Positions 26,459 to 36,057 are shown, numbered from the stretch's first letter. The stretch: 64,000 nucleotides of DNA from Pseudomonas sp. B21-023 (GCF_024749165.1 NZ_CP087190.1:5181501-5245500), one strand, 5' to 3'. Numbers and translations: made by a program. The notes: generated from the letters alone by a model not told the origin.

Positions 26459-26477
26459 GGGGCCGCAAAGCGGCCCC
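26459..26477. terminator. Hairpin between convergent lytic transglycosylase and ldcA
   Basis: A compact stem (ggggccgc / gcggcccc with loop aaa) lies in the 34-base gap. T-runs are weak on both sides. Confidence 0.6.
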
Positions 26478-26484
26478 AACTGTT

Positions 26485-27423
26485 TCAGGCCTTGAACAAG
26501 GCCTGCTCGAGCACCAGCCGTTTCGCTCCCGCCTCGAGCCTGACCTGCGCGCCCAATGGCAGGCACACATTCGGATCACAATGCCCGCTGCGCCACCCCG
26601 CCAGCACCGGCACCCCGAGCGGGCCGAAGATATCCAGCAGCAAGGGCGTCATGGCCGCGACCGTGATCCCGGCAAAATCCCCCACCAGTACACCACGCAC
26701 ACCCTCCAGCTTGCCGGCCAGGCGCAATTGGGTCAGCAGGCGGTCGACACGATAGAGCGGCTCGTTGACGTCCTCGATGAACAGGATGCTGTCCCGGGTG
26801 TCGACTTCAGCCAACGTCCCCAGCGTGGTGCCGAGCAGCGACAGGTTGCCACCGACCAGACGCCCGCTGGCAACACCGGACACCACGCTGGTGAGCGCAA
26901 AAGCCGCTGGATGGTCGATCGCATCACCCGCCCCCAGCCGCCCCCTCAACTGCCCGAACAGAGAGCTGACGGTGGGCTCGAGCTTGCCCCCCAGCAGGTC
27001 GGCATTGAGCATTGCGCCATGGAAGGCCAGCATCCCGGTATGTCGATTGAGCGCCGAATGCAGGGCGGTGATGTCGCTGTAACCCACCAAAGGCTTGGGA
27101 TGGCGGCGGATCAGCTCGAAGTCGATGCGGTCCAGCAGGCGCATGCTGCCGTAACCGCCGCGCATGCACAGGATAGCGTCGATGTCCGGGGCGCTGAACG
27201 CATCGTGCAAGTCGCGCAGGCGCTGTTCGTCGCTACCGGCAAGGTAACCGTCCGCCTGCAGCACCCCAGGATAGATGCGGCATTGCTGGCCACGGTCTTC
27301 GAACCACCGGCGGGCCTTGTCGGTATCCAGCCGTGCCGGACCGGCCGGGGCGACGATGGCGAAACGGGCGTTGTCAGGCAGGGCCTTGGGCAACAGGTAC
27401 TCGGCAGTTTCCAGGCAATTCAT
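26485..27423 (-). CDS. ldcA: Muramoyltetrapeptide (LD-) carboxypeptidase
   Basis: LdcA removes the last D-Ala from muropeptide tetrapeptides in the cytoplasm, so that they can be recycled. The 312-residue protein is an S66 peptidase: the nucleophile Ser lies in CMRGGYGSMRLLDRID near residues 86-100. Later blocks are GYSDITALHSAL and FIEDVNEPLYRVDR (Glu of the triad). Recycling context is strong, as mpl, which reuses the tripeptide product, is encoded at 47121-48470. Confidence 0.93.
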   Translation of the reverse strand: MNCLETAEYLLPKALPDNARFAIVAPAGPARLDTDKARRWFEDRGQQCRIYPGVLQADGYLAGSDEQRLRDLHDAFSAPDIDAILCMRGGYGSMRLLDRIDFELIRRHPKPLVGYSDITALHSALNRHTGMLAFHGAMLNADLLGGKLEPTVSSLFGQLRGRLGAGDAIDHPAAFALTSVVSGVASGRLVGGNLSLLGTTLGTLAEVDTRDSILFIEDVNEPLYRVDRLLTQLRLAGKLEGVRGVLVGDFAGITVAAMTPLLLDIFGPLGVPVLAGWRSGHCDPNVCLPLGAQVRLEAGAKRLVLEQALFKA

Positions 27424-27464
27424 CGCGCCACTCCTTGCAGCTTGTCGCTTGAAACTTGTAGCTC

Positions 27465-27501
27465 AAAAAAAAGCCGATGCCGCCTTCCGGCGCGCATCGG
27501 C
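27465..27501 (-). terminator. Rho-independent terminator of the lipoate operon
   Basis: On the minus strand, the stem gccgatgc / gcatcggc closes a GC-rich loop and is followed by eight T. It lies 21 bases after lipA. Confidence 0.85.
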
Positions 27502-27521
27502 ATGTCCCGCTCAAGCCCGTC

Positions 27522-28538
27522 TCAGAGCTTGATCTTGGCTTCGTGGGCCTGCTGGTCGGCGTGGTACGACGAGCGTACCAGAGGACCGGAGGCGACGTTC
27601 TTGAAGCCCATCTTGTAACCTTCCTCGGCGAACCAGGCGAAGGTGTCCGGGTGCACGAAGCGCTGTACCGGCAAGTGGTTGCGCGACGGCTGCAGGTACT
27701 GGCCGAGGGTGAGCATGTCGATATCGTGCTCGCGCATGCGGTGCATCACCTCGATGACCTCCTCGTCAGTCTCGCCCAGGCCCAGCATCAGGCCGGACTT
27801 GGTCGGTACGTGCGGGACCATCTGCTTGAACTTCTGCAGCAGGTCCAACGACCAGTCGTAGTCCGAACCTGGGCGTGCGGCCTTGTACAGGCGCGGCACT
27901 GTCTCGAGGTTGTGGTTGAACACGTCCGGCGGGGTTTGCGCGGTGATTTCCAGCGCCACGTCCATGCGGCCGCGGTAGTCCGGTACCAGGGTTTCCAGTT
28001 GCACGCCCGGCGACAACGCGCGGATCTCGCGAATGCAGTCGGCGAAATGCTGGGCACCGCCGTCACGCAGGTCATCGCGGTCCACCGAGGTGATCACCAC
28101 GTACTTCAGGCGCAGATCGGCGATGGCCACGGCCAGGTTCTTCGGCTCGTCGACATCCAGCGGCTTCGGCCGGCCGTGACCGACGTCACAGAACGGGCAG
28201 CGGCGGGTGCAGATGTCGCCCATGATCATGAAGGTGGCGGTACCGCCAGAGAAGCACTCACCCAGGTTCGGGCAGGAGGCTTCTTCGCATACGCTGTGCA
28301 GCTTGTGCTTGCGCAGCAGTTGCTTGATGCGGTCGACTTCCGGGGAAACCGGAATGCGCACGCGGATCCAGTCGGGCTTTTTCGGCAGCTCTTCGGTGGG
28401 AATGATCTTCACCGGGATACGTGCCACTTTGTCGGCGCCACGCAGCTTCACGCCGGCTTCCACTTTTTTAGGAGCAGGGCGTGGGGTGACGTCTTGCGTC
28501 GGGATCAGGTTCGGCACGGCTTCTTGCACAGTTGTCAT
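27522..28538 (-). CDS. lipA: Lipoyl synthase
   Basis: LipA is the radical SAM enzyme that inserts two sulfur atoms into octanoyl groups on lipoyl domains. The 338-residue protein has the auxiliary cluster motif CEEASCPNLGEC near residues 99-110 and the radical SAM motif CTRRCPFC near 129-136. The C-terminal RSSYHAD is the conserved serine region. It follows lipB by two bases on the same strand, the usual ybeD-lipB-lipA order. Confidence 0.98.
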   Translation of the reverse strand: MTTVQEAVPNLIPTQDVTPRPAPKKVEAGVKLRGADKVARIPVKIIPTEELPKKPDWIRVRIPVSPEVDRIKQLLRKHKLHSVCEEASCPNLGECFSGGTATFMIMGDICTRRCPFCDVGHGRPKPLDVDEPKNLAVAIADLRLKYVVITSVDRDDLRDGGAQHFADCIREIRALSPGVQLETLVPDYRGRMDVALEITAQTPPDVFNHNLETVPRLYKAARPGSDYDWSLDLLQKFKQMVPHVPTKSGLMLGLGETDEEVIEVMHRMREHDIDMLTLGQYLQPSRNHLPVQRFVHPDTFAWFAEEGYKMGFKNVASGPLVRSSYHADQQAHEAKIKL

Positions 28539-28540
28539 AA

Positions 28541-29188
28541 TCAGTCGATTCCGCCCGTCAGGGTCGTCTGCTCAGCATAGTCGAGGTGCTTGACCAGCTG
28601 TCCGCGCAGCCTTGTCCTGACCTCAATGAGTTCGATCGGACCTGCCAGGTCGCGCAGCTGGGTCATGGCCAGCCCCGCATACCCACAGGGGTTGATTCGG
28701 CGGAATGGCGCAAGGTCCATGTCCACGTTCAGGGCAAGGCCGTGGAACGAACGGCCATTGCGGATTCGAAGGCCTAGGGACGCGATCTTCGCGCCATCGA
28801 CATAGACGCCCGGGGCGTCGGGTTTGGCCAGCGCCTGCACGCCATAGCTGGCGAGCAGGTCGATGAGGGTCTGCTCGATGCGGCTGACCAGCTCGCGCAC
28901 GCCGATACTCAGGCGGCGCACGTCCAGCAGCAGGTAGGCCACCAGCTGGCCGGGGCCATGGTAGGTGACCTGGCCGCCGCGGTCGGTCTGCACCACTGGT
29001 ATCTCGCCGGGGATCAGCAGGTGCTCGGCCTTGCCGGCCTGGCCCTGGGTGAACACCGGAGGATGCTCGACCAGCCAGACTTCGTCCAGGCTGTCCGGGC
29101 CACGCTGCTCGGTAAAGCGACGCATGGCCTCCAGCACCGGTTCATAGGGCTGCAGGCCAAGATCGCGAAAACCGAGGCAAGCGGGCAT
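28541..29188 (-). CDS. lipB: Octanoyltransferase
   Basis: LipB moves octanoate from acyl carrier protein to the lipoyl domains, giving LipA its substrate. The 215-residue product has the motif RGGQVTYHGPGQLVAYLL, GVYVDGAKIASLGLRIRNG (catalytic Lys) and RINPCGYAGLAMTQ (catalytic Cys). The ATG at 29188 shares one base with the ybeD stop codon; a GTG at 29191 is the alternative start. This overlap suggests translational coupling. Confidence 0.96.
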   Translation of the reverse strand: MPACLGFRDLGLQPYEPVLEAMRRFTEQRGPDSLDEVWLVEHPPVFTQGQAGKAEHLLIPGEIPVVQTDRGGQVTYHGPGQLVAYLLLDVRRLSIGVRELVSRIEQTLIDLLASYGVQALAKPDAPGVYVDGAKIASLGLRIRNGRSFHGLALNVDMDLAPFRRINPCGYAGLAMTQLRDLAGPIELIEVRTRLRGQLVKHLDYAEQTTLTGGID

Positions 29189-29463
29189 CACAGCACCATT
29201 TTCACGATGCCGGTAGCGCGCAAGGCGCTGTTGATGTCATGCAACTGGTCCTCACCGGTGGCAACGATATGCAGCTGCACCGTGGTGTACTTGCCTTCCT
29301 TGCTCTGGCGTTCGGCCAACGTCGAGAGGTCGACCTTGGCGTACTTGCTGAGAATTTCGATTACCGTGTCCTTGAAACCGACAACGGTGTCACCGATCAC
29401 CTTGATCGGGTAATCCTCGCAGGGGAACTCGATCTTGTGCGACTTGACGTCTTCTTCGCTCAT
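29188..29463 (-). CDS. ybeD: YbeD (DUF493) family protein
   Basis: The 91-residue protein starts MSEEDVKSHKIEFPCEDYPIKV and holds GEDQLHDINSALRATGIVKMVL at the C-terminus, matching YbeD. It has an ACT-like ferredoxin fold. Linkage to lipB and lipA is conserved, but its role is not established. It is first in the lipoate operon as seen here, just downstream of dacA. Confidence 0.93.
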   Translation of the reverse strand: MSEEDVKSHKIEFPCEDYPIKVIGDTVVGFKDTVIEILSKYAKVDLSTLAERQSKEGKYTTVQLHIVATGEDQLHDINSALRATGIVKMVL

Positions 29464-29493
29464 GGCGGAAACGGCCTCGTAAGCCGTGGCAGC

Positions 29494-29522
29494 AGCGCCC
29501 CCGCCTGGTTCACGGGGGCGTG
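29494..29522 (-). terminator. Hairpin after dacA
   Basis: The arms cgcccccg (29496-29503) and cgggggcg (29513-29520) lie between dacA and ybeD. No clear T-run follows on the minus strand, so read-through to ybeD is possible. Confidence 0.5.
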
Positions 29523-29533
29523 CAAGTCACGTA

Positions 29534-30694
29534 TCAGTTGAACAAACCGTAGAAGAACAGGCGGATGCTGTCCCACATACGGCCGAAGAAACCTGCTTCC
29601 TCGACACCGTCAAGGGCGATGAGGTCGGCACTGTGAACCACTTTCTCGTCCAGTTTGACTTCCACTTTGCCGATCACGTCACCTTTGGCGATAGGCGCGG
29701 TCAGTTGCGGGTTCATGGTCATCGAAGCCTGGAGGCGTTTCAATTGGCCTTTAGGCATGGTCATGGTCAGGTCGTTGGCCAGGCCGGCTTTCACCTGGTT
29801 GGTCGCGCCTTTCCATACCGGGGCTTGAGTCAGCTCGGTGCCTTTCTGGTAGAAGGTCTGGGTTTCGAAGAAGCGGAAACCGTAAGTCAGCAGCTTCTGG
29901 GTCTCGGCGGCCCGCGATTGCTCGCTGTTGGTACCGAACACCACGGCGATCAGACGCTGGCCGTCACGCACGGCCGAGGCGACCATGCAGTAGCCGGCTT
30001 CGTCGGTGTGGCCGGTCTTCAGGCCGTCGACGGTCTTGTCGCGCCACAGCAGCAGGTTGCGGTTCGGCTGCTTGATGTTGTTCCAGAAGAACTCTTTCTG
30101 CGAATAGATGGCGTAGTGTGCCGGATCCTCGTTGATGATCGCACGTGCCAGCAGGGCCATGTCATGGGCCGAAGAGTAGTGCTCCGGGTTCGGCAGGCCG
30201 GTGGGGTTCATGAAGTGGCTGTTGGCCATGCCCAGGTCGGTGGCGGTCTTGTTCATCATGTCGGCGAAGGCATCTTCGCTGCCGGCGATGTGCTCGGACA
30301 GGGCGACCGATGCATCGTTGCCGGACTGGATGATGATGCCGTGCAGCAGGTCGCTGACGGTCACCTGGCTGCCGACCTTGATGAACATGCGCGAACCGCC
30401 GGTGCGCCAGGCGTTCTCGCTGACGGTCACCGGGTCGTTCTCGCCAATCTGGCCACGACGGATGTCCAGGGTGGCGATGTAGGCGGTCATCAGCTTGGTC
30501 AGGCTGGCTGGCGGCAGGCGCTCGTCACCGTTGTTCTCGACCAGCACGTTGCCGCTGGACGCGTCCATGAGTACATAGGACTTGGCGGCCAGTTGCGGTG
30601 GTGCCGGCATCATCTGCTCCGCTGCGAAGGCAGCAGGGGTGATCAGCAGCAGAACAGGCAGGCAAAGTCGTTTGGCAAGGTTGGTGATGTTCAT
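29534..30694 (-). CDS. dacA: D-alanyl-D-alanine carboxypeptidase (PBP5/6)
   Basis: This penicillin-binding protein trims the terminal D-Ala of pentapeptides in the periplasm and so limits cross-linking. The 386-residue precursor has a signal peptide (1-24, AFAAEQ). Active-site motifs are SLTKLMTAY (SxxK near residue 62), SGNDAS (SxN) and LKTGHTDEAG (KTG). The C-terminal domain ends in an amphipathic helix (GRMWDSIRLFFYGLFN) that anchors it to the inner membrane. It stands between the rlpA block and the lipoate operon. Confidence 0.96.
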   Translation of the reverse strand: MNITNLAKRLCLPVLLLITPAAFAAEQMMPAPPQLAAKSYVLMDASSGNVLVENNGDERLPPASLTKLMTAYIATLDIRRGQIGENDPVTVSENAWRTGGSRMFIKVGSQVTVSDLLHGIIIQSGNDASVALSEHIAGSEDAFADMMNKTATDLGMANSHFMNPTGLPNPEHYSSAHDMALLARAIINEDPAHYAIYSQKEFFWNNIKQPNRNLLLWRDKTVDGLKTGHTDEAGYCMVASAVRDGQRLIAVVFGTNSEQSRAAETQKLLTYGFRFFETQTFYQKGTELTQAPVWKGATNQVKAGLANDLTMTMPKGQLKRLQASMTMNPQLTAPIAKGDVIGKVEVKLDEKVVHSADLIALDGVEEAGFFGRMWDSIRLFFYGLFN

Positions 30695-30888
30695 CCGTCT
30701 CTCGTAAATCGCTAATGGTCTGATGTTCCGTGGGCAACTTCATTTGCCCAGCGCCCCGTCAGTCTAGTTTTATGGCCTGTGGCCTGGCCCAAAAAGTGCG
30801 GCGTAATGCCGCTGCGGGCAAAAACGGGCATTGTACATATCATTGCCCGGCAATTCATGAACAAACCGACAGGTCGGCGTATCGGTTC

Positions 30889-30955
30889 ATCGCGGGGCAA
30901 GCCCGCTCCCACGCCGTTCGGAGCACCTGACGTGGGAGCGGGCTTGTCCCGCGAT
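30889..30955. repeat. Inverted REP pair between dacA and rlpA
   Basis: Two 24-base copies of the P. putida REP core face each other: 30889-30912 (left to right) and 30932-30955 (reverse, with one change, gtccc). They are separated by 19 bases and lie in the 278-base gap between dacA and rlpA. Confidence 0.9.
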
Positions 30956-30972
30956 GAAGCTGAAGCGACCGA

Positions 30973-31971
30973 TCAGTCAGTGACCACCTTGGCCTGGCCG
31001 AGATTGGCCAGGCGAATGCTGTCCTGAGCTTGCTGGATCTCGCCCTGGCTGCTGATCGGTCCCAGGCGCACACGGTGCAGGGTCTGCTGGTTGCGCACGA
31101 CGGAGCTGATGAATACCGGCGCGCTGACCATGGTGCTCAGCTTCGAGCGCAGCAATTCGGCGGCGTCCGGGTTGGCGAACGCGCCCACTTGCAGGATGCT
31201 GCCGCCGCTGGCGTTCGGCACATTGTTGCCGCCCACCTGCACCGGCACCACCGGCGCCGCGTGCTGCTGCGGCGGCGGGGTCCACTGCTCGACGCGCCCG
31301 GTGCTGGCGGCGATCGGCTGGGCCTGGGCCACCTGCGGCTCCTTGAGCACCATCGGCGGCTGCTGGCCACGCTGGGCCCACCATTGCTGCGGGTCGATGC
31401 CTTCGACGCGCACGTGCGCGGTGCCGCTTTCGGCATAGCCCAGCTTCTTCGCAGCAGCGTAGGACAGATCGATGATACGGTCGGAATAGAACGGGCCACG
31501 GTCGTTGACCCTCAGGATCACGCTGCGCCCGTTGGCCAGATTGGTCACCCGCACGTAAGCAGGCAGCGGCAGGGTCTTGTGCGCCGCGCTCATGCCGTAG
31601 AGGTCATAGAGCTCGCCGTTGGCAGTGTTCTGACCATGGAACTTGGTGCCATACCACGAAGCGGTACCCTCGGCGCGGTAGTTGCGCGAATCCTGCATCG
31701 GGTAGTAGGTCTTGCCCAGCACCGTGTACGGGTTGGCCTTGTAGTTGCCGGTGTGCACGGTCGGGGTGGCGTCGGGGATCTTGTTGACGTCCACGTCCCA
31801 CCAAGGCGCGCCGTCCTTGTGGGCACGGTTGATGTCCAGGCCCGGTTGCGCACGCACGGTGTTGCCGCTCTGCGGGGTGGAGGGCCGACTGGACGAGCAA
31901 CTGGCCAGCACCAGGCCGACGGCGACGCAGGTGAGCAGTTTTACGGTATTTGCAGTGAAGAGTTCGCGCAT
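30973..31971 (-). CDS. rlpA: Septal ring lytic transglycosylase RlpA
   Basis: RlpA is an outer-membrane lipoprotein that, in P. aeruginosa, cuts glycan strands lacking peptide stems and helps daughter cells part. The 332-residue precursor has lipobox VLASC (Cys 25). A double-psi beta barrel domain (about 100-195) holds GTASWYGTKFHGQNTANGE and VRVNDRGPF-like ILRVNDRGPF, including the catalytic Asp/Glu. A SPOR domain (about 255-330) directs it to denuded septal glycan. The Pro/Gln-rich linker lies between. It begins one base after mltB ends. Confidence 0.95.
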   Translation of the reverse strand: MRELFTANTVKLLTCVAVGLVLASCSSSRPSTPQSGNTVRAQPGLDINRAHKDGAPWWDVDVNKIPDATPTVHTGNYKANPYTVLGKTYYPMQDSRNYRAEGTASWYGTKFHGQNTANGELYDLYGMSAAHKTLPLPAYVRVTNLANGRSVILRVNDRGPFYSDRIIDLSYAAAKKLGYAESGTAHVRVEGIDPQQWWAQRGQQPPMVLKEPQVAQAQPIAASTGRVEQWTPPPQQHAAPVVPVQVGGNNVPNASGGSILQVGAFANPDAAELLRSKLSTMVSAPVFISSVVRNQQTLHRVRLGPISSQGEIQQAQDSIRLANLGQAKVVTD

Positions 31972-32982
31972 TTACTTGACGCCCCGTGCCAGAACCAGCT
32001 GTTGCGAAAGCTGATGCACCGCCATGGCATACATCACGCTGCGGTTGTAGCGAGTGATCGCGTAGAAATTCTTCAGGCCCATCCAGTACTCAGGGCCGTA
32101 TTCACCTTCCAGGCGGAAGGCGGTGACCGGCAGATCATCGCGCAGCGCATCATGACTCGACCAGCCCAGCGCCCGCAACTGCGCGACCGTCTTCACCGGC
32201 TCGATACCGCTGGTCAGGCCTTCGTCGGCGCGCTCGCCACGCACGGTGGCACGGCTGACCACAGGCTCCCCGGCCACCCAGCCGTGGCGCTTGAAGTAGC
32301 TGGCGACGCTGCCGATGGCATCGTCCGGGTTGTTCCAGATGTTGATGTGCCCGTCGCCATCGAAGTCCACGGCATAGGCGCGGAAGCTGCTCGGCATGAA
32401 CTGCGGCAGGCCCATGGCACCAGCGTAGGAGCCCTTGAGCGTGAGCGGGTCGAGTTGCTCTTCGCGGGCCAGCAGGAGGAATTCGCGCAGCTCCTTGCGG
32501 AAGAATTCGGCGCGCGGCGGGTAATCGAAGCCCAGCGTGGACAGCGCGTCGATCACACGGTAATTGCCGGTATTGCGGCCGAAGAAGGTTTCCACCCCGA
32601 TGATCGAGACAATCACCTGCGCCGGCACGCCGTATTCCTGCTCGGCGCGAGCCAGCACGGCCTCGTGCTGGCGCCAGAAGTCCACGCCACGAGCGATGCG
32701 TGCATCGGTGATGAACATCGGGCGATATTCCTTCCACGGCTTGACCCGTTCGGCCGGACGCGAAATCGCGTCGAGGATCGCCTGCTTGCGCTGCACCTCG
32801 CGGAACACACCCATCAGTTGCTCGCCGGCAAAGCCGTAGTCGCGAGTCATCTCGCCAACGAACTCGACCACTTGCGGCGAGCCGTCATAGTCACCGGCAT
32901 TAGCCTGCTGGACTGCGCCAAGCAAACCCAACACGCCGAACCACGGCGCCAGGCGGGCAGCCCAGCCACGCACTGCTTGCAT
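31972..32982 (-). CDS. mltB: Lytic murein transglycosylase B
   Basis: MltB cleaves the glycan backbone of peptidoglycan. The 336-residue precursor starts MQAVRGWAARLAPWFGVLG with a signal sequence ending VQQANA near residue 28. The catalytic Glu lies in VSIIGVETFFGRNTG and the motif GAMGLPQFMPSSFR follows. The frame stays open upstream into rodA, but that part is rodA sequence read out of frame, so the ATG at 32982 is preferred. It sits between rodA and rlpA, the usual pseudomonad order. Confidence 0.94.
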   Translation of the reverse strand: MQAVRGWAARLAPWFGVLGLLGAVQQANAGDYDGSPQVVEFVGEMTRDYGFAGEQLMGVFREVQRKQAILDAISRPAERVKPWKEYRPMFITDARIARGVDFWRQHEAVLARAEQEYGVPAQVIVSIIGVETFFGRNTGNYRVIDALSTLGFDYPPRAEFFRKELREFLLLAREEQLDPLTLKGSYAGAMGLPQFMPSSFRAYAVDFDGDGHINIWNNPDDAIGSVASYFKRHGWVAGEPVVSRATVRGERADEGLTSGIEPVKTVAQLRALGWSSHDALRDDLPVTAFRLEGEYGPEYWMGLKNFYAITRYNRSVMYAMAVHQLSQQLVLARGVK

Positions 32983-32999
32983 GAAATTCTTCACCTTTT

Positions 33000-34145
33000 T
33001 CAAACCTGTGCGATCCATTTGCGGTGCGTATGGATCGACATCAGAACGCCAAACGCTGACAGCAGCGTCACCAACGAAGTTCCGCCATAGCTGATAAAGG
33101 GCAGCGGCACGCCCACCACGGGCAAAAGGCCGCTGACCATACCGATATTGACGAACACATAAACAAAGAAGGTCATGGTCAGGCTGCCCGCGAGCAGCTT
33201 GCCGAACAGGGTCTGGGCCTGGGCGGTGATCATCAGCCCGCGACCGATCAACAGGATGTAGATCAGCAGCAGCAGGCAGATGCCGACCAGGCCGAACTCC
33301 TCGCCGAGCACGGCGATGATGAAGTCGGTGTGGCTCTCGGGCAGGAAGTCCAGGTGCGACTGGGTGCCCAGCAGCCAGCCCTTGCCGAACACACCGCCCG
33401 AACCGATCGCCGCCTTCGACTGGATGATGTTCCAGCCGGTACCCAGCGGGTCGCTTTCCGGGTCGAGGAAGGTCAGCACGCGCTGCTTCTGGTAGTCGTG
33501 CATGACGAAGAACCACATCGCCACCGCCACCGGCACCGCCGCCGCGATCACACTGACGATCCAGCGCCAGCGCAGCCCCCCCATGAACAGCACGAACGCT
33601 CCCGAGGCCAGGATCAGCAATGCCGTACCCAGGTCAGGTTGGCGCACGATGAGGATGAACGGCATGCCGATCAGGATCAGGCTGATCGCCACATGCTTGA
33701 GGTGTGGCGGCAAGGTGCGCTTGGACAGGTACCAGGCGATGGTCGCCGGCATGATGATCTTCATGAACTCCGAGGGCTGGAAGCGGATCACCCCTGGAAT
33801 ATTGATCCATCGCGTCGCGCCCATGGCGTTGTGGCCCATCACGTCCACCACGATCAACAGGAACACCCCTGCCAGGTAGGCCAGTGGCACCCAACGCGCC
33901 ATGAAGCGTGGCTCGAGCTGGGCGATGATGAACATTGACACCAGCCCGATGCCGAACGAGCTGGCCTGCTTCATCAGCAGATCCCAGTTCTTGCCGCTGG
34001 CCGAATACAGTACGAACAGGCTGCCGGCGGCGAGCGTCAGCAGGATAAGCAGCAAGGGGCCGTCGATATGGATGCGCTGCAGGAAGCTGGCGCGCCTGCG
34101 CATCACGTCCTCGCTGGAGAGCATGCGGTCGAAGTTGTTCTTCAC
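33000..34145 (-). CDS. rodA: Rod-shape peptidoglycan glycosyltransferase RodA
   Basis: RodA polymerises glycan strands in the elongasome as a SEDS protein with ten membrane helices. The 381-residue product has the conserved loop WINIPGVIRFQPSEFMKI near residue 113 and GLLPVVGVPLPFISYGGTS near the C-terminus. The start shown is a GTG that overlaps the mrdA stop codon (GTGA). In-frame ATGs seven and fourteen codons later (MLSSEDV, MRRRASF) are real alternatives. It works with PBP2 encoded directly upstream. Confidence 0.95.
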   Translation of the reverse strand: MKNNFDRMLSSEDVMRRRASFLQRIHIDGPLLLILLTLAAGSLFVLYSASGKNWDLLMKQASSFGIGLVSMFIIAQLEPRFMARWVPLAYLAGVFLLIVVDVMGHNAMGATRWINIPGVIRFQPSEFMKIIMPATIAWYLSKRTLPPHLKHVAISLILIGMPFILIVRQPDLGTALLILASGAFVLFMGGLRWRWIVSVIAAAVPVAVAMWFFVMHDYQKQRVLTFLDPESDPLGTGWNIIQSKAAIGSGGVFGKGWLLGTQSHLDFLPESHTDFIIAVLGEEFGLVGICLLLLIYILLIGRGLMITAQAQTLFGKLLAGSLTMTFFVYVFVNIGMVSGLLPVVGVPLPFISYGGTSLVTLLSAFGVLMSIHTHRKWIAQV

Positions 34146-36040
34146 GGGGCCGATTCCTGGGCGACTGTAGCAGGGGCGAACTCGGGCTTGAGCCGGCCAT
34201 TCTCGTCAAGCAGCCAGGCATCCATGACCTGGCGTACCACGGGGGCGGCGACGCCGGAGCCGGACTCGCCGTTCTCGACCATGACCGAGACCACGATCCT
34301 CGGGTCGTCGGCCGGGGCGAAGGCGACAAACAGGGCATGGTCGCGGTGTCGTTCCTGGAGTTTGTTGCGGTCGTACTTCTCGCCCTGCTTGATCGCCACT
34401 ACCTGTGCGGTACCGCTCTTGCCGGCGATGCGGTACTGCGAGCCTATGGCGGCCTTGCGGGCGGTCCCGCGGGCGCCGTGCATCACCTGCTCCATGCCGT
34501 GGGTGACCCGGGCCCAGTCGGACTTGTCGCGCAGAACAATGTTTTCCATGGGGTTCTCGTCCACCGGTGGCTGGCCTTCTATGGTCTTGGCCAGGTGCGG
34601 GCGGTTCCACACGCCTTTGTTGGCGATCAGCGCGGTGGCCTGGGCCAGTTGCAGCGGCGTGGTCTGCATGTAGCCCTGGCCAATGCCGAGAATCAGGGTT
34701 TCGCCGGGGAACCAGGCCTGGCGGCGGGTGGCGCGCTTCCATTCGCGGGACGGCATCAAGCCGGGCGACTCCTCGAACATGTCCAGGGCGACTTTCTGCC
34801 CGATACCGAACTTGTTCATGTAGCTGGACAGCCGGTCGATGCCCATCTTGTGCGCGAGATCGTAGAAGTACGTATCGTTTGACCGCATGATCGCCACATC
34901 CAGATCAACCCAGCCATCGCCGCTGCGGTTCCAGTTGCGATATTTGTGATCGTAGTTGGGCAGTTGGTAGTAACCCGGGTCGAACACCCGGCTGCCCGCC
35001 GTCACCACGCCACTGTCGAGCCCGGCGATCGCCACCGCAGGCTTGATGGTCGAGCCCGGCGGGTAGAGGCCGCGCAGCACGCGGTTGAACAGCGGTCGGT
35101 CGATCGAGTCGCGCAGTTCGGCGTAAGCCTTGAAGCCGATACCGGTGACGAATAGATTGGGGTCGAAACTCGGCTGGCTGACCATCGCCAGCACTTCGCC
35201 GGTGCGTGGATCGAGGGCGACGATGGCGCCACGGCGCCCCCCCAACGCCTGCTCGGCGGCTTCCTGCAGCTTGATGTCGAGGCTCAGGACAATATCCTTG
35301 CCCGGCTTCGGATCGGTACGCTTGAGCACCCGCAGTACGCGCCCCCGAGCGTTGGTCTCGACTTCCTCATAGCCCACTTGGCCATGCAGTTCGTCTTCGT
35401 AGAAGCGCTCGATGCCGGTCTTGCCGATATGGTGGGTGCCGCTGTAGTTCACCGGGTCGAGTGTCTTGAGCTCCTTCTCGTTGATCCGCCCGACATAGCC
35501 CACCGAATGGGCGAAGTGCGCGCCCTGGGGATAGTGGCGGACCAGCTGCGCGGCCACTTCCACACCAGGCAGACGGAACTGGTTGACCGCGATGCGGGCA
35601 ATCTGTTCTTCGTTGAGCTCGAACAGGATCGGCACCGGCTCGAATGGCCTGCGCCCCTGCTTCATGCGTTTCTCGAACAGGGCACGGTCGTCAGGGGTAA
35701 GCTCGAGCACCTCGACGATCACGTCCAGCACTTCCTGCCATTTGCCAGCATTGCCGGCGCGCTCGCGGGTCATCACCAGGCTGAAGCTGGGGCGGTTGTC
35801 GGCCACCACCACACCGTTGCGGTCGAAGATCAGCCCGCGGGTCGGCGGGATCGGCTGCACATGCACCCGGTTGTTCTCCGACAGCGTCGAGTGATAGTCG
35901 TACTGGATGACCTGCAGGTAATACAGCCGGGCGATCAATACGCAGACGAGCAGCACCACCGCCACGGCGCCCACGACGACGCGGTTGCGCACCAGGCGGG
36001 CGTCTTTCTCGTGGTCCTTGAGGCGGATCTGCTGCGGCAT
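34142..36040 (-). CDS. mrdA: Penicillin-binding protein 2
   Basis: PBP2 is the transpeptidase of the elongasome and is coupled to RodA. The 632-residue protein has a short cytoplasmic tail, one membrane helix (about 19-40), a PBP dimer domain (about 60-240) and a transpeptidase domain (about 265-605). Motifs are PPGSTIKPAVAI (SxxK), RSNDTYFY (SxN) and KSGTAQVV (KTG-type). It follows rlmH by 17 bases and overlaps rodA by four. Confidence 0.97.
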   Translation of the reverse strand: MPQQIRLKDHEKDARLVRNRVVVGAVAVVLLVCVLIARLYYLQVIQYDYHSTLSENNRVHVQPIPPTRGLIFDRNGVVVADNRPSFSLVMTRERAGNAGKWQEVLDVIVEVLELTPDDRALFEKRMKQGRRPFEPVPILFELNEEQIARIAVNQFRLPGVEVAAQLVRHYPQGAHFAHSVGYVGRINEKELKTLDPVNYSGTHHIGKTGIERFYEDELHGQVGYEEVETNARGRVLRVLKRTDPKPGKDIVLSLDIKLQEAAEQALGGRRGAIVALDPRTGEVLAMVSQPSFDPNLFVTGIGFKAYAELRDSIDRPLFNRVLRGLYPPGSTIKPAVAIAGLDSGVVTAGSRVFDPGYYQLPNYDHKYRNWNRSGDGWVDLDVAIMRSNDTYFYDLAHKMGIDRLSSYMNKFGIGQKVALDMFEESPGLMPSREWKRATRRQAWFPGETLILGIGQGYMQTTPLQLAQATALIANKGVWNRPHLAKTIEGQPPVDENPMENIVLRDKSDWARVTHGMEQVMHGARGTARKAAIGSQYRIAGKSGTAQVVAIKQGEKYDRNKLQERHRDHALFVAFAPADDPRIVVSVMVENGESGSGVAAPVVRQVMDAWLLDENGRLKPEFAPATVAQESAP

Positions 36041-36057
36041 CGGACAGGCTTACAGGT

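Noticed and set aside
32983..33516. Upstream extension of mltB into rodA
   Set aside because: It is out-of-frame rodA sequence. The internal ATG at 32982 gives a proper signal peptide.
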